A DNA stretch of 45,685 nt from Candidatus Cybelea tumulisoli. GTDB taxonomy: Bacteria; Vulcanimicrobiota; Vulcanimicrobiia; Vulcanimicrobiales; Vulcanimicrobiaceae. Every line of letters starts with the position of its first letter. Position 1 is the first letter of the stretch. Shown here piece after piece: positions 1 through 9,442 of the stretch. The position numbers and the translations under genes are program-made. Location: NCBI GenBank assembly GCA_003167155.1, contig PMTY01000050.1, forward strand, positions 1,250 through 46,934, given 5' to 3'. The notes below the pieces were generated by a model. It made no database searches. It had not been told where the DNA came from and saw nothing but the letters and a program-made list of their open reading frames with translations.

Positions 1-108
1 AGCACGCCGTGGACGCAAAGCTACATCCCGGCGAATGCCAACAGTGCCGCAATCGGCGGAGGCGCTCCGCCAATCAACCTCTACTTCAACGCCGCGCTGA
101 AGATCTAA
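1..108 (+). CDS. C-terminal end of a protein cut by the window edge
   Basis: An open frame runs from base 1 to a TAA at 106-108 and encodes the last 35 residues of a protein. The residues are small and polar (Ser, Asn, Ala, Gly, Pro) and end in YFNAALKI. I do not recognise a family. The neighbouring genes are mostly secreted proteins, so this may be one too, but nothing in the fragment proves it. A GC-rich hairpin follows about 40 bases later, consistent with the end of a transcription unit. Confidence 0.45.
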   Translation, partial: STPWTQSYIPANANSAAIGGGAPPINLYFNAALKI

Positions 109-148
109 AGGAACGTATCTACGCGCACGAACATGGGCAATAAGGAGC

Positions 149-177
149 GCGGGACGTCCCAATCGGGGAGGTCCCGC
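149..177. terminator. GC-rich hairpin between convergent genes
   Basis: GCGGGAC at 149-155 is complementary to GTCCCGC at 171-177, with a 15-base loop. It lies between a forward gene ending at 108 and a reverse gene ending at 197, where a bidirectional terminator is expected. There is no T-tract on either side, so it is not a classic intrinsic terminator. Confidence 0.4.
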
Positions 178-196
178 CCCCTCCATTGTGTCGGGA

Positions 197-1555
197 CTAC
201 GGTCCGACGAGGCGCAATATCTCCGTGAAACGTGGCCGATGGGCAATTTGGGCGAACCAGGGAAGGCTCTTCAGAAACAGCAACGTCGGTTCGCGTTCCT
301 TAAACGCGCGCTCGAGATGAGCCAGCGCCTCGTCGAGACGACCGATTGCGACGGCCACGACAGCGAGATTCCACGACACGACGTAGTCGGTGGCCGCCGC
401 GCCTTGCAAACTCGTGTAGACCTGTTCGGCGCGAGCCCGCTCTCCGCAGTCCGCATAGGCTCTACCTAGAAGCGGTAAACGAAAGCATAAATCCTCCGAG
501 CGCTCCGGCGGCAGCATAAGGAGGTCCGCGAGGGCCTTTTCCGGTTGTCCGTCGAGAAGAAATGCCTGGGCGCGATAACGCCTTGCGATGCGGTAGCCCT
601 CATCGCAATCCAGAAGCCTCGACATGCACGCAATTCCTGGACGGTACTTACCCATGTGGATCAATACAAGCCCGACTAACAGCTGACGCGATAGCGAAGA
701 GGGCTCCATCATCAAAGCACGCTGTGCCTCGGAAAACGCCTCATCGTATTCGCCTGCGCAGATTCGATAGTATACGGCATTATTCCATACGATCGATGAC
801 CCTGGATTAAGGCGCAGAGCTGTGTCCAGTTCCGACTTAGCGGCTCTCCAGTTCCAGTCAGCGAACATCAACAGTCCGGAAAGCACCGCGTGCGCCATCG
901 CAGACAACGGAGCGATGGCCAGCGCTTGCCTGATCGCGTCTTTGGCGTTGCTAAATGCGTTTGCCGCGGGAACGTACCAATATTCGGCGAGAAGCGCGTA
1001 CGCTCTCGCGATGCCGATCAGAGCCGGTACGTAGGATGGATTGCTGCGAAGCGCCGACTCAAAGGCGTCAATGGCCCGCTTGAGGTCCGGGGCGGTTCTT
1101 CGCTCAAGCAGATAACTTCCCTGACAGTAGTCCCGAAACGGTTCCAGTTCGCTGTTTGGCATAGCGTCTCGCGCCGCTTCATGGCGTTCAAGGGCCTGCG
1201 GTTCCACCGTCACGGGCACCGTTAGTTGATACCCCTTCCCGCTCACGGTCATGATGAGGGCCCGGTCGCGGGCGTGTTCGCCTAGTATCTGGCGCAGCAA
1301 GTAAACATGTTGCGCGATATTCCCGTCGGCGACGGCCGCGCTGGGCCAGACCCGCAAAGCGATCGTTTCCCTCAGCACAAGGCTGCCGTTTGCCTCGACG
1401 AGCATCAAGAGGACCTGAAAGACCCGTTCAGGCACCGGTATGACCTGCGACTGCCGAAAGAGAAGCCGGCGCACCGGGTCAAGGCGCAACTCACCAAAAA
1501 GATATGCCCCTACTTTACTTGCCGGCGCCTCCGGATCGGAGATTCTCAAGAACAC
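197..1555 (-). CDS. winged-helix (OmpR/CadC-type) DNA-binding protein with TPR-like domain, paralogue A
   Basis: A 452-residue putative transcription regulator. Residues about 15-115 look like the OmpR/PhoB-type C-terminal winged helix (Trans_reg_C): an AYLFGELRLDP-like first strand, the PERVFQVLLMLVEANG helix, and SGKGYQL in the wing. The remaining 330 residues are alpha-helical with TPR-like repeats (ALIGIARAYALLAEY, AMAHAVLSGLLMFADW). No membrane segment is visible, unlike CadC, so it is probably cytoplasmic and senses through protein contact or a ligand. It is a clear paralogue of the genes at 4505 and 29675. It is divergent from the lipoprotein gene at 1782, its likeliest target by position. 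Effector and operator are unknown. Confidence 0.8.
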   Translation of the reverse strand: MFLRISDPEAPASKVGAYLFGELRLDPVRRLLFRQSQVIPVPERVFQVLLMLVEANGSLVLRETIALRVWPSAAVADGNIAQHVYLLRQILGEHARDRALIMTVSGKGYQLTVPVTVEPQALERHEAARDAMPNSELEPFRDYCQGSYLLERRTAPDLKRAIDAFESALRSNPSYVPALIGIARAYALLAEYWYVPAANAFSNAKDAIRQALAIAPLSAMAHAVLSGLLMFADWNWRAAKSELDTALRLNPGSSIVWNNAVYYRICAGEYDEAFSEAQRALMMEPSSLSRQLLVGLVLIHMGKYRPGIACMSRLLDCDEGYRIARRYRAQAFLLDGQPEKALADLLMLPPERSEDLCFRLPLLGRAYADCGERARAEQVYTSLQGAAATDYVVSWNLAVVAVAIGRLDEALAHLERAFKEREPTLLFLKSLPWFAQIAHRPRFTEILRLVGP

Positions 1556-1652
1556 AGCGCAACGGTATCATGTAAGTTCATCAAAGTCATAAACAAATCT
1601 AAAACGACGGGCTTTCGGCTGCGTTTCACGTCGATTCGAGCATGTTTGCGGA

Positions 1653-1681
1653 TTGAAAAGGATTTTATATTATTTTATAAT
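1653..1681 (+). promoter_or_regulatory. sigma70-type promoter for the 1782 lipoprotein/kelch unit
   Basis: TTGAAA at 1653-1658 and TATAAT at 1676-1681 are separated by exactly 17 bases, inside an AT-rich island that stands out from the GC-rich surroundings. The predicted transcript starts near 1688 and has a leader of about 95 bases before the GTG at 1782. It lies in the gap between the divergent regulator (start 1555) and the lipoprotein gene. Confidence 0.6.
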
Positions 1682-1781
1682 TCAGCGGAATGCGAATTCG
1701 CAGGTGGTTTGCGCCGGCACGCGGAGAATACTATGACGCAAGTCAGCCATCACATCGCGCTGCAGAAGGAAGAGAATTCAA

Positions 1782-2819
1782 GTGAGATTCGCAACGCCGG
1801 CGGCCGCGATCTTCATCGCTGGCGGATTCCTTGCTAGTTGCACCAGCGGCACGTCACAATCTCAAGCAGTTCCGTCACGACTCACGGGTCTGCCGTCAAG
1901 CATGATGCCACCGCTGGGGGTTCGACCCGATCGTCACCGGTCGTGGGTTTCGCCGGACGCGGCAAATGCGGCGCAGTTGCTCTTCGAGTCCGACCTCGGC
2001 ACCGATGACGTGTACATCTTTGCGTTGCCGGACATGACGCTGAAAGGAACGCTCACCGGGTTCAAGGAGCCTTTAGGCGAGTGCTCGGACAACCACGGCA
2101 ACGTCTGGATAGCGAACAGCTTGAAGAACGAGATGCTCGAGTACTCACGAAGCGGGGCCTTGCTTAACAAAATCGCGCGTGCAAACCTGAATCCGTGGGC
2201 ATGTGCCGTCAATCCGGTCAACGGTGACATAGCGATCACGCAGGAGAATCGCCCCCACTTCCAACCGGGCCAAGTCCTGGTCTATTCAAACCCGTCTTCG
2301 GCCCCGATGATTTTGCACAACCCCGCCCAAGTTTTCTATTTTTATGCCGCCTACGACCCTCGCGGCCATCTTTGGATCGACGGCACGGATGCGCTGGGCC
2401 ATTCCATACTTTCGAGGTGCGATGCGGCGAGTTGCACGACGATCGGCCTGAGCGGCGGCAGCATCATCGCCGCCGGAACGATCGCCTGGGATAAGGATAA
2501 CGGCACGTGGGTCGTGTTCGACCAGTATTGCCGCGACGCGCCAAGCTTTTGCAGTTACCCGGTCTCGGCGCTGGGTGTTGTCGGGACGCCTACAACGTAC
2601 CTGAGCTACACTGGGGGAGCACTCTGCGACCTAATCCAGGTGGCGATGGTGTCAACCGGCAAGCGGCCGATCGTCGTCGGAGGTGACAACGAGTACCCGT
2701 GCGGTTCCTACAAGACCAGCTCGGTGAATCGTTGGACGTACCCCGCAGGCGGCAACCCGCTGAACTCCAACCTAGGCAGCGTTTTTTATCCCTGGGGCGC
2801 TGCGGTCAGTGTTAAGTAA
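1782..2819 (+). CDS. secreted beta-propeller-like lipoprotein
   Basis: A 345-residue protein beginning with a lipoprotein signal peptide: hydrophobic AAAIFIAGGFLASC with the lipobox Cys near residue 20. The start is GTG at 1782, supported by the purine-rich AGAAGGAAGAG at 1764-1774. The mature part contains propeller-like strands (LFESDLGTDDVYIFALP, GECSDNHGNVWIANS, CAVNPVNGDIAIT), the same layout as the lipoproteins at 42076 and 44344 (GECVD.G..F.T, C.VDPTTGNLAVT). It probably folds as a six- or seven-bladed propeller on the outer surface or in the periplasm; no enzyme motif is visible. Only 27 bases separate it from the kelch gene at 2847, so the two are probably co-transcribed. Confidence 0.75.
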   Translation: MRFATPAAAIFIAGGFLASCTSGTSQSQAVPSRLTGLPSSMMPPLGVRPDRHRSWVSPDAANAAQLLFESDLGTDDVYIFALPDMTLKGTLTGFKEPLGECSDNHGNVWIANSLKNEMLEYSRSGALLNKIARANLNPWACAVNPVNGDIAITQENRPHFQPGQVLVYSNPSSAPMILHNPAQVFYFYAAYDPRGHLWIDGTDALGHSILSRCDAASCTTIGLSGGSIIAAGTIAWDKDNGTWVVFDQYCRDAPSFCSYPVSALGVVGTPTTYLSYTGGALCDLIQVAMVSTGKRPIVVGGDNEYPCGSYKTSSVNRWTYPAGGNPLNSNLGSVFYPWGAAVSVK

Positions 2820-2846
2820 CGTACGCTTGTACTTCAGGAGGTTCCG

Positions 2847-4433
2847 ATGCTTCGATTGAGCATGAAGTTGGCGCTTGTTGTATCGTTTGCAATGCTAGCC
2901 GGCGGGCCCGCCGGATGTTCGGCGAACCGGTCGATGATGCCGGGAACCGAACCTCAAGATTCCCACGCAAGTCAGGCGGGGGCGATGACCCCACTGGCGG
3001 CTCAGCCGCCGGTCGTGATGCAAATGGCATGGTTAATGACCGATGGCTCCGTCCTTACGCAGAGCGAGTTCGCGCCGCAAGACTTCTATCGTTACACTCC
3101 CGATAGCAAAGGCGACTATTCGAACGGCACGTGGAAGAAGACTGGTTCGCTTCCGCCCGGCTACGCGCCGACGGACTTCGCCTCCGATCTGCTCGCCGAC
3201 GGGCGCCTAGTAATCAGTGGCGGCGAGTACAACGTGGGCGGTAAATACGGTCTCCAACTCGTGAATCTAGGCGCAGTTTACGATCCGGTGAAAGCGACCT
3301 GGACATCGGTTGGCCATCCGGAAGGGTGGCGTTGGATCGGCGATTCCCCTTCGAGTGTGCTGGCCGATGGCCGCCTTTTGCTCGGCGACAAACTCATGCG
3401 CCAGGACGCATACTTGAACCCGCGGACATTGCTCTGGACTCGCGTGAGCCATGCCGGCAAAGCGGATTATAATGCCGAGGAGGGCTGGACGCTCCTGGCC
3501 GACGGCACGGTCCTGACGCTTGACGTCAGAAAAGCTCCCAACTCCGAGATCTATAATCCGGCGACGAGTCGTTGGAAAAGCGCCGGCTCGACGATCGTCG
3601 ACCTTCATTCGCCGTCTCCGGATAAGAGCTGCGTCCCGTATGGTCCTAAACCAAAGGATTGCTATGTAGCGCCGGGTGAAATCGGCCCCGCGTTGCTGCG
3701 CCCGGACGGCACGGTTTTTTGCACTGGTTCCTTCACGGGGCCGCAGGGCACGGGAGCCGGTCATACGGCGATTTATTACTCGACGGGAAGCAATGCCGGC
3801 AAATGGGTCGCTGGGCCCGACTTTCCCAATGGAGACAACGCGGCCGATCAGTTTTCCGTACTCGAGCCGAGCGGTAACGTCTTGGTTTTCGGCATCAGCG
3901 GCGCGCTGTACGAGTGGAATGGCAAGACGTTCAGACAAGTTCAGGGCGCGTCGGGAGTAGGGCCGCCGATTTTACTGCCGACCGGACAGGTCATGATGAC
4001 GGCCGCTTCGATCGTTGTTCTTTACACTCCCAAGGGATCGCCAAGATCGAGCTGGGCCCCGGTCATTAAGAGCTACCCGAAAGACCTCACGCCAGGAAAA
4101 ACCTATAAGATCACCGGGACGCAGTTCAACGGTCTAAGTCAGGCGATGTCGTACGGCGACGAAGACCAAAATCCGACGAACTATCCGTTGGTGCGGATTA
4201 CGAACAAGGCCAGCGGGCGCGTGTACTATCTCAGAACGCACGATAATAGTACGATGGGCGTTGCCACCGGGTCGAAACGAGTTTGGACGCACTTCGACGT
4301 TCCCCTTGGCATCGCTTCGGGTACCGACAGGCTCGAGGTCGTCGCAAATGGCATAGCGTCGAAGCCCGTCAACGCCACCGTTGCCGGAAGTCGCCTTCGC
4401 GATCGGTCAGCTGCGCAAGTGCGGTCCAACTAG
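2847..4433 (+). CDS. kelch / galactose-oxidase-like lipoprotein 1
   Basis: A 528-residue lipoprotein. The signal peptide ends in GGPAGC near residue 24. The start is fixed by a perfect AGGAGG at 2836-2841, five bases before the ATG. The middle carries kelch-type blades (LLADGRLVISGGEYN, VYDPVKATWTSVGHP, SEIYNPATSRWKSAGS). The last 110 or so residues match the C-terminal domain of galactose/glyoxal-oxidase relatives, with YKITGTQFNGLSQAMSYGD and RTHDNSTMGVATG. The Tyr-His metal-ligand pair of true copper-radical oxidases is not obvious, so oxidase activity is not supported. It is a close paralogue of 7852-9435. A carbohydrate- or surface-binding role is inference. Confidence 0.82.
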   Translation: MLRLSMKLALVVSFAMLAGGPAGCSANRSMMPGTEPQDSHASQAGAMTPLAAQPPVVMQMAWLMTDGSVLTQSEFAPQDFYRYTPDSKGDYSNGTWKKTGSLPPGYAPTDFASDLLADGRLVISGGEYNVGGKYGLQLVNLGAVYDPVKATWTSVGHPEGWRWIGDSPSSVLADGRLLLGDKLMRQDAYLNPRTLLWTRVSHAGKADYNAEEGWTLLADGTVLTLDVRKAPNSEIYNPATSRWKSAGSTIVDLHSPSPDKSCVPYGPKPKDCYVAPGEIGPALLRPDGTVFCTGSFTGPQGTGAGHTAIYYSTGSNAGKWVAGPDFPNGDNAADQFSVLEPSGNVLVFGISGALYEWNGKTFRQVQGASGVGPPILLPTGQVMMTAASIVVLYTPKGSPRSSWAPVIKSYPKDLTPGKTYKITGTQFNGLSQAMSYGDEDQNPTNYPLVRITNKASGRVYYLRTHDNSTMGVATGSKRVWTHFDVPLGIASGTDRLEVVANGIASKPVNATVAGSRLRDRSAAQVRSN

Positions 4434-4504
4434 CTCCTACGGCTCCGAGAAGTGCCCAAGGTAAGCAGGCGGCGACCCGCGGTTTCGGCTAAGTCCCAAC
4501 TGAA

Positions 4505-5854
4505 ATGATTGAAGACGCGTCTCGAAATGTGGCGGCATATGCTTTTGGGCCATTTCGACTTGATACGCACAGACGTTTGCTTTTGTGGGACAGCCGGGTA
4601 CGGAGTATGCCCGAGAAGCTCTTCCGCATTCTCGTTTTGCTGTTACAGGCTAATGGCAGGCTCGTTGACAAGGACATGCTGCTTTCACGCGTTTGGTCCG
4701 AAGAGAACGCGAACGACGCAAATCTCGTCCAGCACATAGCTCTCTTGCGTAAGTTCCTCCGCCAGGGCGATTCGAGCCGCCCCTATATCCTAAGCGTCTA
4801 CGGAAAAGGATATCAGTTCACCGAACCTATTTCCGTGATACTTCCGTCACAAATGGACATTCTGGCTGAGAGTGCCGCAAGCTTTGGCCGCGTTTTGCTT
4901 AACAATCGATTTGAGAGCTTCAACTTGTACTGCAAGGCAAGTCATTTCCTTGAGAAGCGTACGGCCGTCGAGATTCAAAAAGCAATCGCGCTTTTTCGCG
5001 CTTCGCTCGACCAAGACCCAAATTATGCTCCGGCTTGGTTCGGACTCTCTCGAGCCCACGCCCTGTTGGGCGGATACGCGTACGTAAAACCCTCGCAGGC
5101 CTTTCCCTTGGCGCGGGCAGCCGCAGAGAAAGGGCTTGGCCTCGATGCGAACTCTGCGGTTGGGCACGCTTTGCTCTCCGAGATTCTCGTCTTTGGGGAA
5201 TGGGATTTTTTGGCTGCCAAAGCGAGTCTCGAAACGGCACTGGCCCTTAACCCTCAGTCGCTCTTGGTGCGGCACAACATTGCCTGGCTTCACCTCTGCT
5301 CTGGCGCTTTCGATCGCGCAATTCTGGAGGCGGAACACGGTTTGTTGCTGGATCCCGCCTCAACGGCTTTCCTGCTCATCTTGGCCAGAGCCCTGATGTT
5401 TCACGGTGACGTTGCCCAAGCGATTTCCTGCTGCTCCAATGTTATTGAGAGCGAGCCGGACCACTTCTGGGCCCGAGTTCTGCGTGCGATCGGCTTTATT
5501 CTTGTGCGGGCGCCGGGGCTGGCAATCGACGATCTCTTGTGCCTGCCTCGGGTCGGGCCTGAAATGCCGCTGCTGATACGTGCTTATGTTGATGCCGGCG
5601 AGTCAACATTAGCGACCCATGTTCTCAATGACATGGAAGTTTTATCGAAGTCACAGTACGTCTCGCACTGGGATTTCGCGATTATCTCCGCGGCGCTCAA
5701 CCGCTCCGATGAAGCGCTCGAACAGCTTCGCGGGGCAATGGAGGCGAGAGAACCGTTGATGTTGCTTCTGCCCGGTCTATCGAATCTCTTCGATTCTATA
5801 AATACCGAGCCCCGGTTTCAAAGACTCCTCGATCAGCTTCCCGGCAGAGAATAG
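4505..5854 (+). CDS. winged-helix/TPR regulator, paralogue B
   Basis: A 449-residue paralogue of the proteins at 197 and 29675. The N-terminal winged helix spans about residues 8-110 (AYAFGPFRLDTHRRLLLWD, PEKLFRILVLLLQANGRLV, SVYGKGYQF). The remainder is helical with TPR-like repeats (APAWFGLSRAHALLGGY, AVGHALLSEILVFGEWD). No transmembrane helix is seen. The ATG at 4505 has no strong Shine-Dalgarno sequence. It lies 71 bases after kelch gene 1 on the same strand and may be co-expressed with it. It converges on the next gene with a gap of only 7 bases. Confidence 0.8.
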   Translation: MIEDASRNVAAYAFGPFRLDTHRRLLLWDSRVRSMPEKLFRILVLLLQANGRLVDKDMLLSRVWSEENANDANLVQHIALLRKFLRQGDSSRPYILSVYGKGYQFTEPISVILPSQMDILAESAASFGRVLLNNRFESFNLYCKASHFLEKRTAVEIQKAIALFRASLDQDPNYAPAWFGLSRAHALLGGYAYVKPSQAFPLARAAAEKGLGLDANSAVGHALLSEILVFGEWDFLAAKASLETALALNPQSLLVRHNIAWLHLCSGAFDRAILEAEHGLLLDPASTAFLLILARALMFHGDVAQAISCCSNVIESEPDHFWARVLRAIGFILVRAPGLAIDDLLCLPRVGPEMPLLIRAYVDAGESTLATHVLNDMEVLSKSQYVSHWDFAIISAALNRSDEALEQLRGAMEAREPLMLLLPGLSNLFDSINTEPRFQRLLDQLPGRE

Positions 5855-5861
5855 GGCGCAT

Positions 5862-7688
5862 TCAGCCTACCATAAATTTCCTAGGACGATCGTCCGCCTG
5901 AGTCGCGGACGGAACTCTCCGCAAAGCGGCATCGAGTCGATACTCGACTCTCGCGCGATCGCCCGCGCTGACTAGCGCTTGGCACACCGTGTGAAGAATA
6001 TCGGACGCGTTGTCCAAGAAGTATACGAGTTGCTGCGAAAAGACGGCTGCATCCATACTAAGCACGTCGATCGCTTTTTCAAGGTCTTCGCCGGTACGGC
6101 GTCCCCAAAGTACCGATTCAATAAGCTCTTTTAGAAATCTGCAGACCGCTGGCCGCTCTGAGAGTTCTGGACGAAGCTGCGGTATGGCGTTTGCCAGACC
6201 CTCGTAAATAATGTCGACTAACGGTTCGGCCGCGCTTGAAAAGAGCTTTGCGATACCGCCCGTCTCTAGCGCGAAGAGGTCGCAGGCTACCGAATGGTCC
6301 CGCGTCTTGAGCAGATACGAGAGCGCGCGGAGATACCAAGTTCGCTTTTTCTCGGTTAGGTCGCCGAAACTGGCGCCAAGCGTAGCCGCGGCACGCGCCG
6401 CAAGTCCGTTGTACTCACGCTTTGCTGCCAGCTCGAAGGCGGCGCTTGCGCATGCTCGAGAGCTGCGGCCGTCGCCGCCGGCTAAGAGATGGCGTGCCGC
6501 TTCGATGTCGATGGCAAGCCGATCGAATGACGATTCGGTGAGGGTTCCGATGTTTCTCGGGCGCTCCCAAGGTTCGGCGAGGCGTAACCGAGCACGTGCG
6601 ACGATCGTCTGGCATCGATAGGCATTGAAATGGCGGTCATTCAATACGAGATACGCACCGCTGGCCAATCGCTCCGCGGCGGCGTCGTCAGCCCGCTGAA
6701 GTGCAACTTCGCCTCTCAGGGCACTGCCGTGGGCCAAATCAGCCACTGCGAAATTCCGAATGCAGCGGCGTCCGGCCGCGTCGAGAAGAACGGAGGCCTC
6801 CTCGAGCCGGCCGGCGCAAATGTTGGCCTCGGCTTGAGCAAGCAACGCCCGCACCGACCATGAAGATCGGTCGTTGCTGAGGCGCTGAAGACTCCGGGCG
6901 ATGCGGTGGATTTGCCAAGCATCGCCACCATGGCGCGCACGCAGAAATGAAAGCCATTCGAGTTCAAACCGAATTTCGGAAATGTCGGAAGAACCTCGCG
7001 CCACCTGTGCGATCAGTGGCCAGAGTTGCCCCGCAGGCTCAGGGTCCTTCCCGGTGATTTCCTTTGACTGTGCGCGCAATATTGCCACCAGCGGGGTAGA
7101 AAGTTGTCGGTCGGCGGAGTCCGCTCCACTTATGTCGGCGCCCGCTTCGAGCCGTTCGCGGAGCGCGAGCATAGTCGCGTTTGCTGCAGATTGCCGGCCG
7201 CCCAGCTTCAGTAAATTCGAAGCGGTCGCAGGCTCGATGTTCGACAGCAGCTCGGCGATTGTCTCGAGTGGGTCACTCGGTGCGCTTTCATTTTCATCAG
7301 CAAAAGACGAGACCGTACCGATGACTCTTTGGACGTGCGTAGCAAGAATTGCGACCGCCTCAGCGCGCCGTCGCTGCCAGTGGCGTTTTGAAACTCGCAG
7401 CGAATCGCCGTTCGTGCTTCGGGCCGGACCTTGTTCCAACGAAGCAAGGAGCATGTTGCGCATCTGCGTCTCCTTGAAGCCTTCCTGAAAGGCGTTCTCG
7501 ATTACGCGGCGCAACGCGGACTGAGCGTTTTGGCTATCGGTGGCCTCGCAAAGCGCTTGAGCCAGCGGGTTTGCGGCAAGGAGAAAAGCGTTGTTTGCGC
7601 ATCGCAGCAGCCGCCTTACTTCTGCTTCTAGGCGCGGTCGTAACTGCTCGCCGGACGCATCGAACGCCGGGAATACCGACATGGCCAT
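5862..7688 (-). CDS. putative HTH plus helical-repeat regulator, 608 residues
   Basis: A large soluble, almost wholly alpha-helical protein. Residues about 50-130 include SLRVSKRHWQRRRAEAVAIL, which resembles the recognition-helix region of sigma-region-4-like HTH domains (SR..xR.R..A). The later part reads as degenerate TPR-like repeats rich in Ala, Leu and Arg (SVRALLAQAEANICAGRLEE, AEANICAGRLEEASVLLDAA). No signal peptide or membrane segment is visible. It is divergent from kelch lipoprotein 2, so a regulatory role over it, parallel to the winged-helix/TPR genes around kelch 1, is a positional inference. I cannot name a family with confidence. Confidence 0.65.
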   Translation of the reverse strand: MAMSVFPAFDASGEQLRPRLEAEVRRLLRCANNAFLLAANPLAQALCEATDSQNAQSALRRVIENAFQEGFKETQMRNMLLASLEQGPARSTNGDSLRVSKRHWQRRRAEAVAILATHVQRVIGTVSSFADENESAPSDPLETIAELLSNIEPATASNLLKLGGRQSAANATMLALRERLEAGADISGADSADRQLSTPLVAILRAQSKEITGKDPEPAGQLWPLIAQVARGSSDISEIRFELEWLSFLRARHGGDAWQIHRIARSLQRLSNDRSSWSVRALLAQAEANICAGRLEEASVLLDAAGRRCIRNFAVADLAHGSALRGEVALQRADDAAAERLASGAYLVLNDRHFNAYRCQTIVARARLRLAEPWERPRNIGTLTESSFDRLAIDIEAARHLLAGGDGRSSRACASAAFELAAKREYNGLAARAAATLGASFGDLTEKKRTWYLRALSYLLKTRDHSVACDLFALETGGIAKLFSSAAEPLVDIIYEGLANAIPQLRPELSERPAVCRFLKELIESVLWGRRTGEDLEKAIDVLSMDAAVFSQQLVYFLDNASDILHTVCQALVSAGDRARVEYRLDAALRRVPSATQADDRPRKFMVG

Positions 7689-7851
7689 AGGAACAAGTAT
7701 AAAGCCAATCGCCGAACGCCGTCATCAATAACTTATCAATCTTCCTTACGCACGCACTGGCCAAGCTAAACGTTTTTCGGATAATCAAAAATAATAAAAC
7801 GACAGGGCAAACATTCAATCCCATCAAAATCGTTTGCAAGGAGACACCGTC

Positions 7852-9435
7852 ATGATTCGCAGCGCAAAGGATTGCGCGTTTCGTATCAGCGCATACTTGA
7901 CTCTCATTGCGACCGCTGCCGCGATCGTCGGTGCCGCGGGATGCTCGAGCGACCGGCCGCTTCTGCCCGGTGGCGGCACAGAAACAACGAGTACGCCGAG
8001 ATACGCACTGCGGTTTTCACTCGTTAAGAATCAACCCCCAACTGCGATGGAGATAGCATTCTTGATGACCGACGGATCCGTCGTCGCAGAGAGCTATGAC
8101 ACGAGAAGGAGATGGTATCGCTACGCGCCGGACCGCCACGGCGACTATTCGGACGGGACCTGGACGCGCATCGCCTCACTTCGGCTTGGCTACGGCCCTT
8201 ATGCCTATGCCTCCCAGGTGCTAGCCGATGGGCGCCTCGTCATCATCGGTGGCGAGTATAACGACGAAGGTCGCAGCAAATACCCGCTTCAGCTCACGAA
8301 CCGCGCAGCGGTGTACGATCCCGTCGCAAATCACTGGACCCGGCTTGACCATCCGCACGGCTGGGGTTGGATCGGCGATTCGCCGTCCAGCCTGTTGCCC
8401 GACGGCCGCATGTTGATCGGCCAGAAACTCACGGAGCGCGACGCTGCCTTAGACCCGGCTATTCTCAAATGGACGTCGGTAAGCGACGCCGGTAAAGCCG
8501 ACTACAATGCCGAGGAAGGCTGGACGCTGCTGCCCGACGGCACGATCTTAACTGCCGACGTCAAAGATGCCACGAACTCCGAGATCTACAACCCCGCAAC
8601 CGGCAGGTGGAAGAGCGCCGGATCCACGATCGTCCAGTTGGCTTCCATCGGTGGAGAGCAGTGTCTTCGATACGGACCGAAGGAAAAGGACTGCTACGAG
8701 CCGGCGGGTGAGATTGGGCCCGCAATTCTGCAGCCCGATGGAACCGTCTTCTACACTGGCGCCGGCACCGGAGTTAGCGATTATGGAACCGGGCACACCG
8801 CGTTCTATCACACGCGCGGGCGGCTCGCGGGCAAATGGACCGTTGGTCCCGATTTTCCTACTGGCCTCAATGCCTCCGATACGTACGCGATCCTTGAGCC
8901 GAGCGGCAACGTTTTGGTCCTCGCGCGAGGCACGCTTTTAGAGTTTGACGGGAGGCACTTTAAAAGTGTAGGTCAAGCCGCCGGTCCGCCTATCCTGTTG
9001 CCGACTGGCCAAGTGCTCATGCTCGGAGCCAGCGTCGTTCTCTATACGCCGTTGGGGTCGCCGCAAGCCGCCTGGGCTCCGCTCATCAAGGCGTGCCCGA
9101 GCACCATCCGGCTCGGCATGACGTATAAGATCACAGGAACGCAGTTCAACGGTCTCTCGCAGGCGATGTCGTTCGGCGACGAGTTCCAAAACTCGACGAA
9201 CTATCCATTAGTGCGAATCACGAACCTCGCGAGCGGCCACGTGTATTACGCGCGGACGCACGATCATAGCACGATGGGCGTCGCCACCGGTTCAAAACTG
9301 GTTTGGACGTACTTCGACGTCCCCAAAGCGATCGACACGGGCAAGAGTACGCTGGTAGTCATCGCAAACGGAATAGCATCGAAACCCATCACGATCTCGG
9401 TTTCCGGAAACCCGTCCTCCGCAAAAGCCGCTTAA
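7852..9435 (+). CDS. kelch / galactose-oxidase-like lipoprotein 2
   Basis: A 527-residue paralogue of 2847-4433, colinear along almost its whole length (WGWIGDSPSSLLPDGRM, ADYNAEEGWTLLPDGT, NSEIYNPATGRWKSAGS, TGTQFNGLSQAMSFGDE). I chose the ATG at 7852, not an in-frame TTG at 7834, because AAGGAG at 7838-7843 lies eight bases before the ATG and overlaps the region downstream of the TTG. The lipobox ends at AAGCS near residue 30. The C-terminal galactose-oxidase-like domain is intact (RTHDHSTMGVATG). The LysE-type gene follows after 7 bases, so the two may share a transcript. Confidence 0.82.
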   Translation: MIRSAKDCAFRISAYLTLIATAAAIVGAAGCSSDRPLLPGGGTETTSTPRYALRFSLVKNQPPTAMEIAFLMTDGSVVAESYDTRRRWYRYAPDRHGDYSDGTWTRIASLRLGYGPYAYASQVLADGRLVIIGGEYNDEGRSKYPLQLTNRAAVYDPVANHWTRLDHPHGWGWIGDSPSSLLPDGRMLIGQKLTERDAALDPAILKWTSVSDAGKADYNAEEGWTLLPDGTILTADVKDATNSEIYNPATGRWKSAGSTIVQLASIGGEQCLRYGPKEKDCYEPAGEIGPAILQPDGTVFYTGAGTGVSDYGTGHTAFYHTRGRLAGKWTVGPDFPTGLNASDTYAILEPSGNVLVLARGTLLEFDGRHFKSVGQAAGPPILLPTGQVLMLGASVVLYTPLGSPQAAWAPLIKACPSTIRLGMTYKITGTQFNGLSQAMSFGDEFQNSTNYPLVRITNLASGHVYYARTHDHSTMGVATGSKLVWTYFDVPKAIDTGKSTLVVIANGIASKPITISVSGNPSSAKAA

Positions 9436-9442
9436 CTGCATC

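Noticed and set aside
1307-1837. 176-residue forward frame ahead of the lipoprotein gene
   Set aside because: Lies antisense to the winged-helix gene and crosses the promoter; no ribosome-binding site or homology.
7834-7851. TTG start for kelch lipoprotein 2
   Set aside because: AAGGAG at 7838-7843 is placed for the ATG at 7852.
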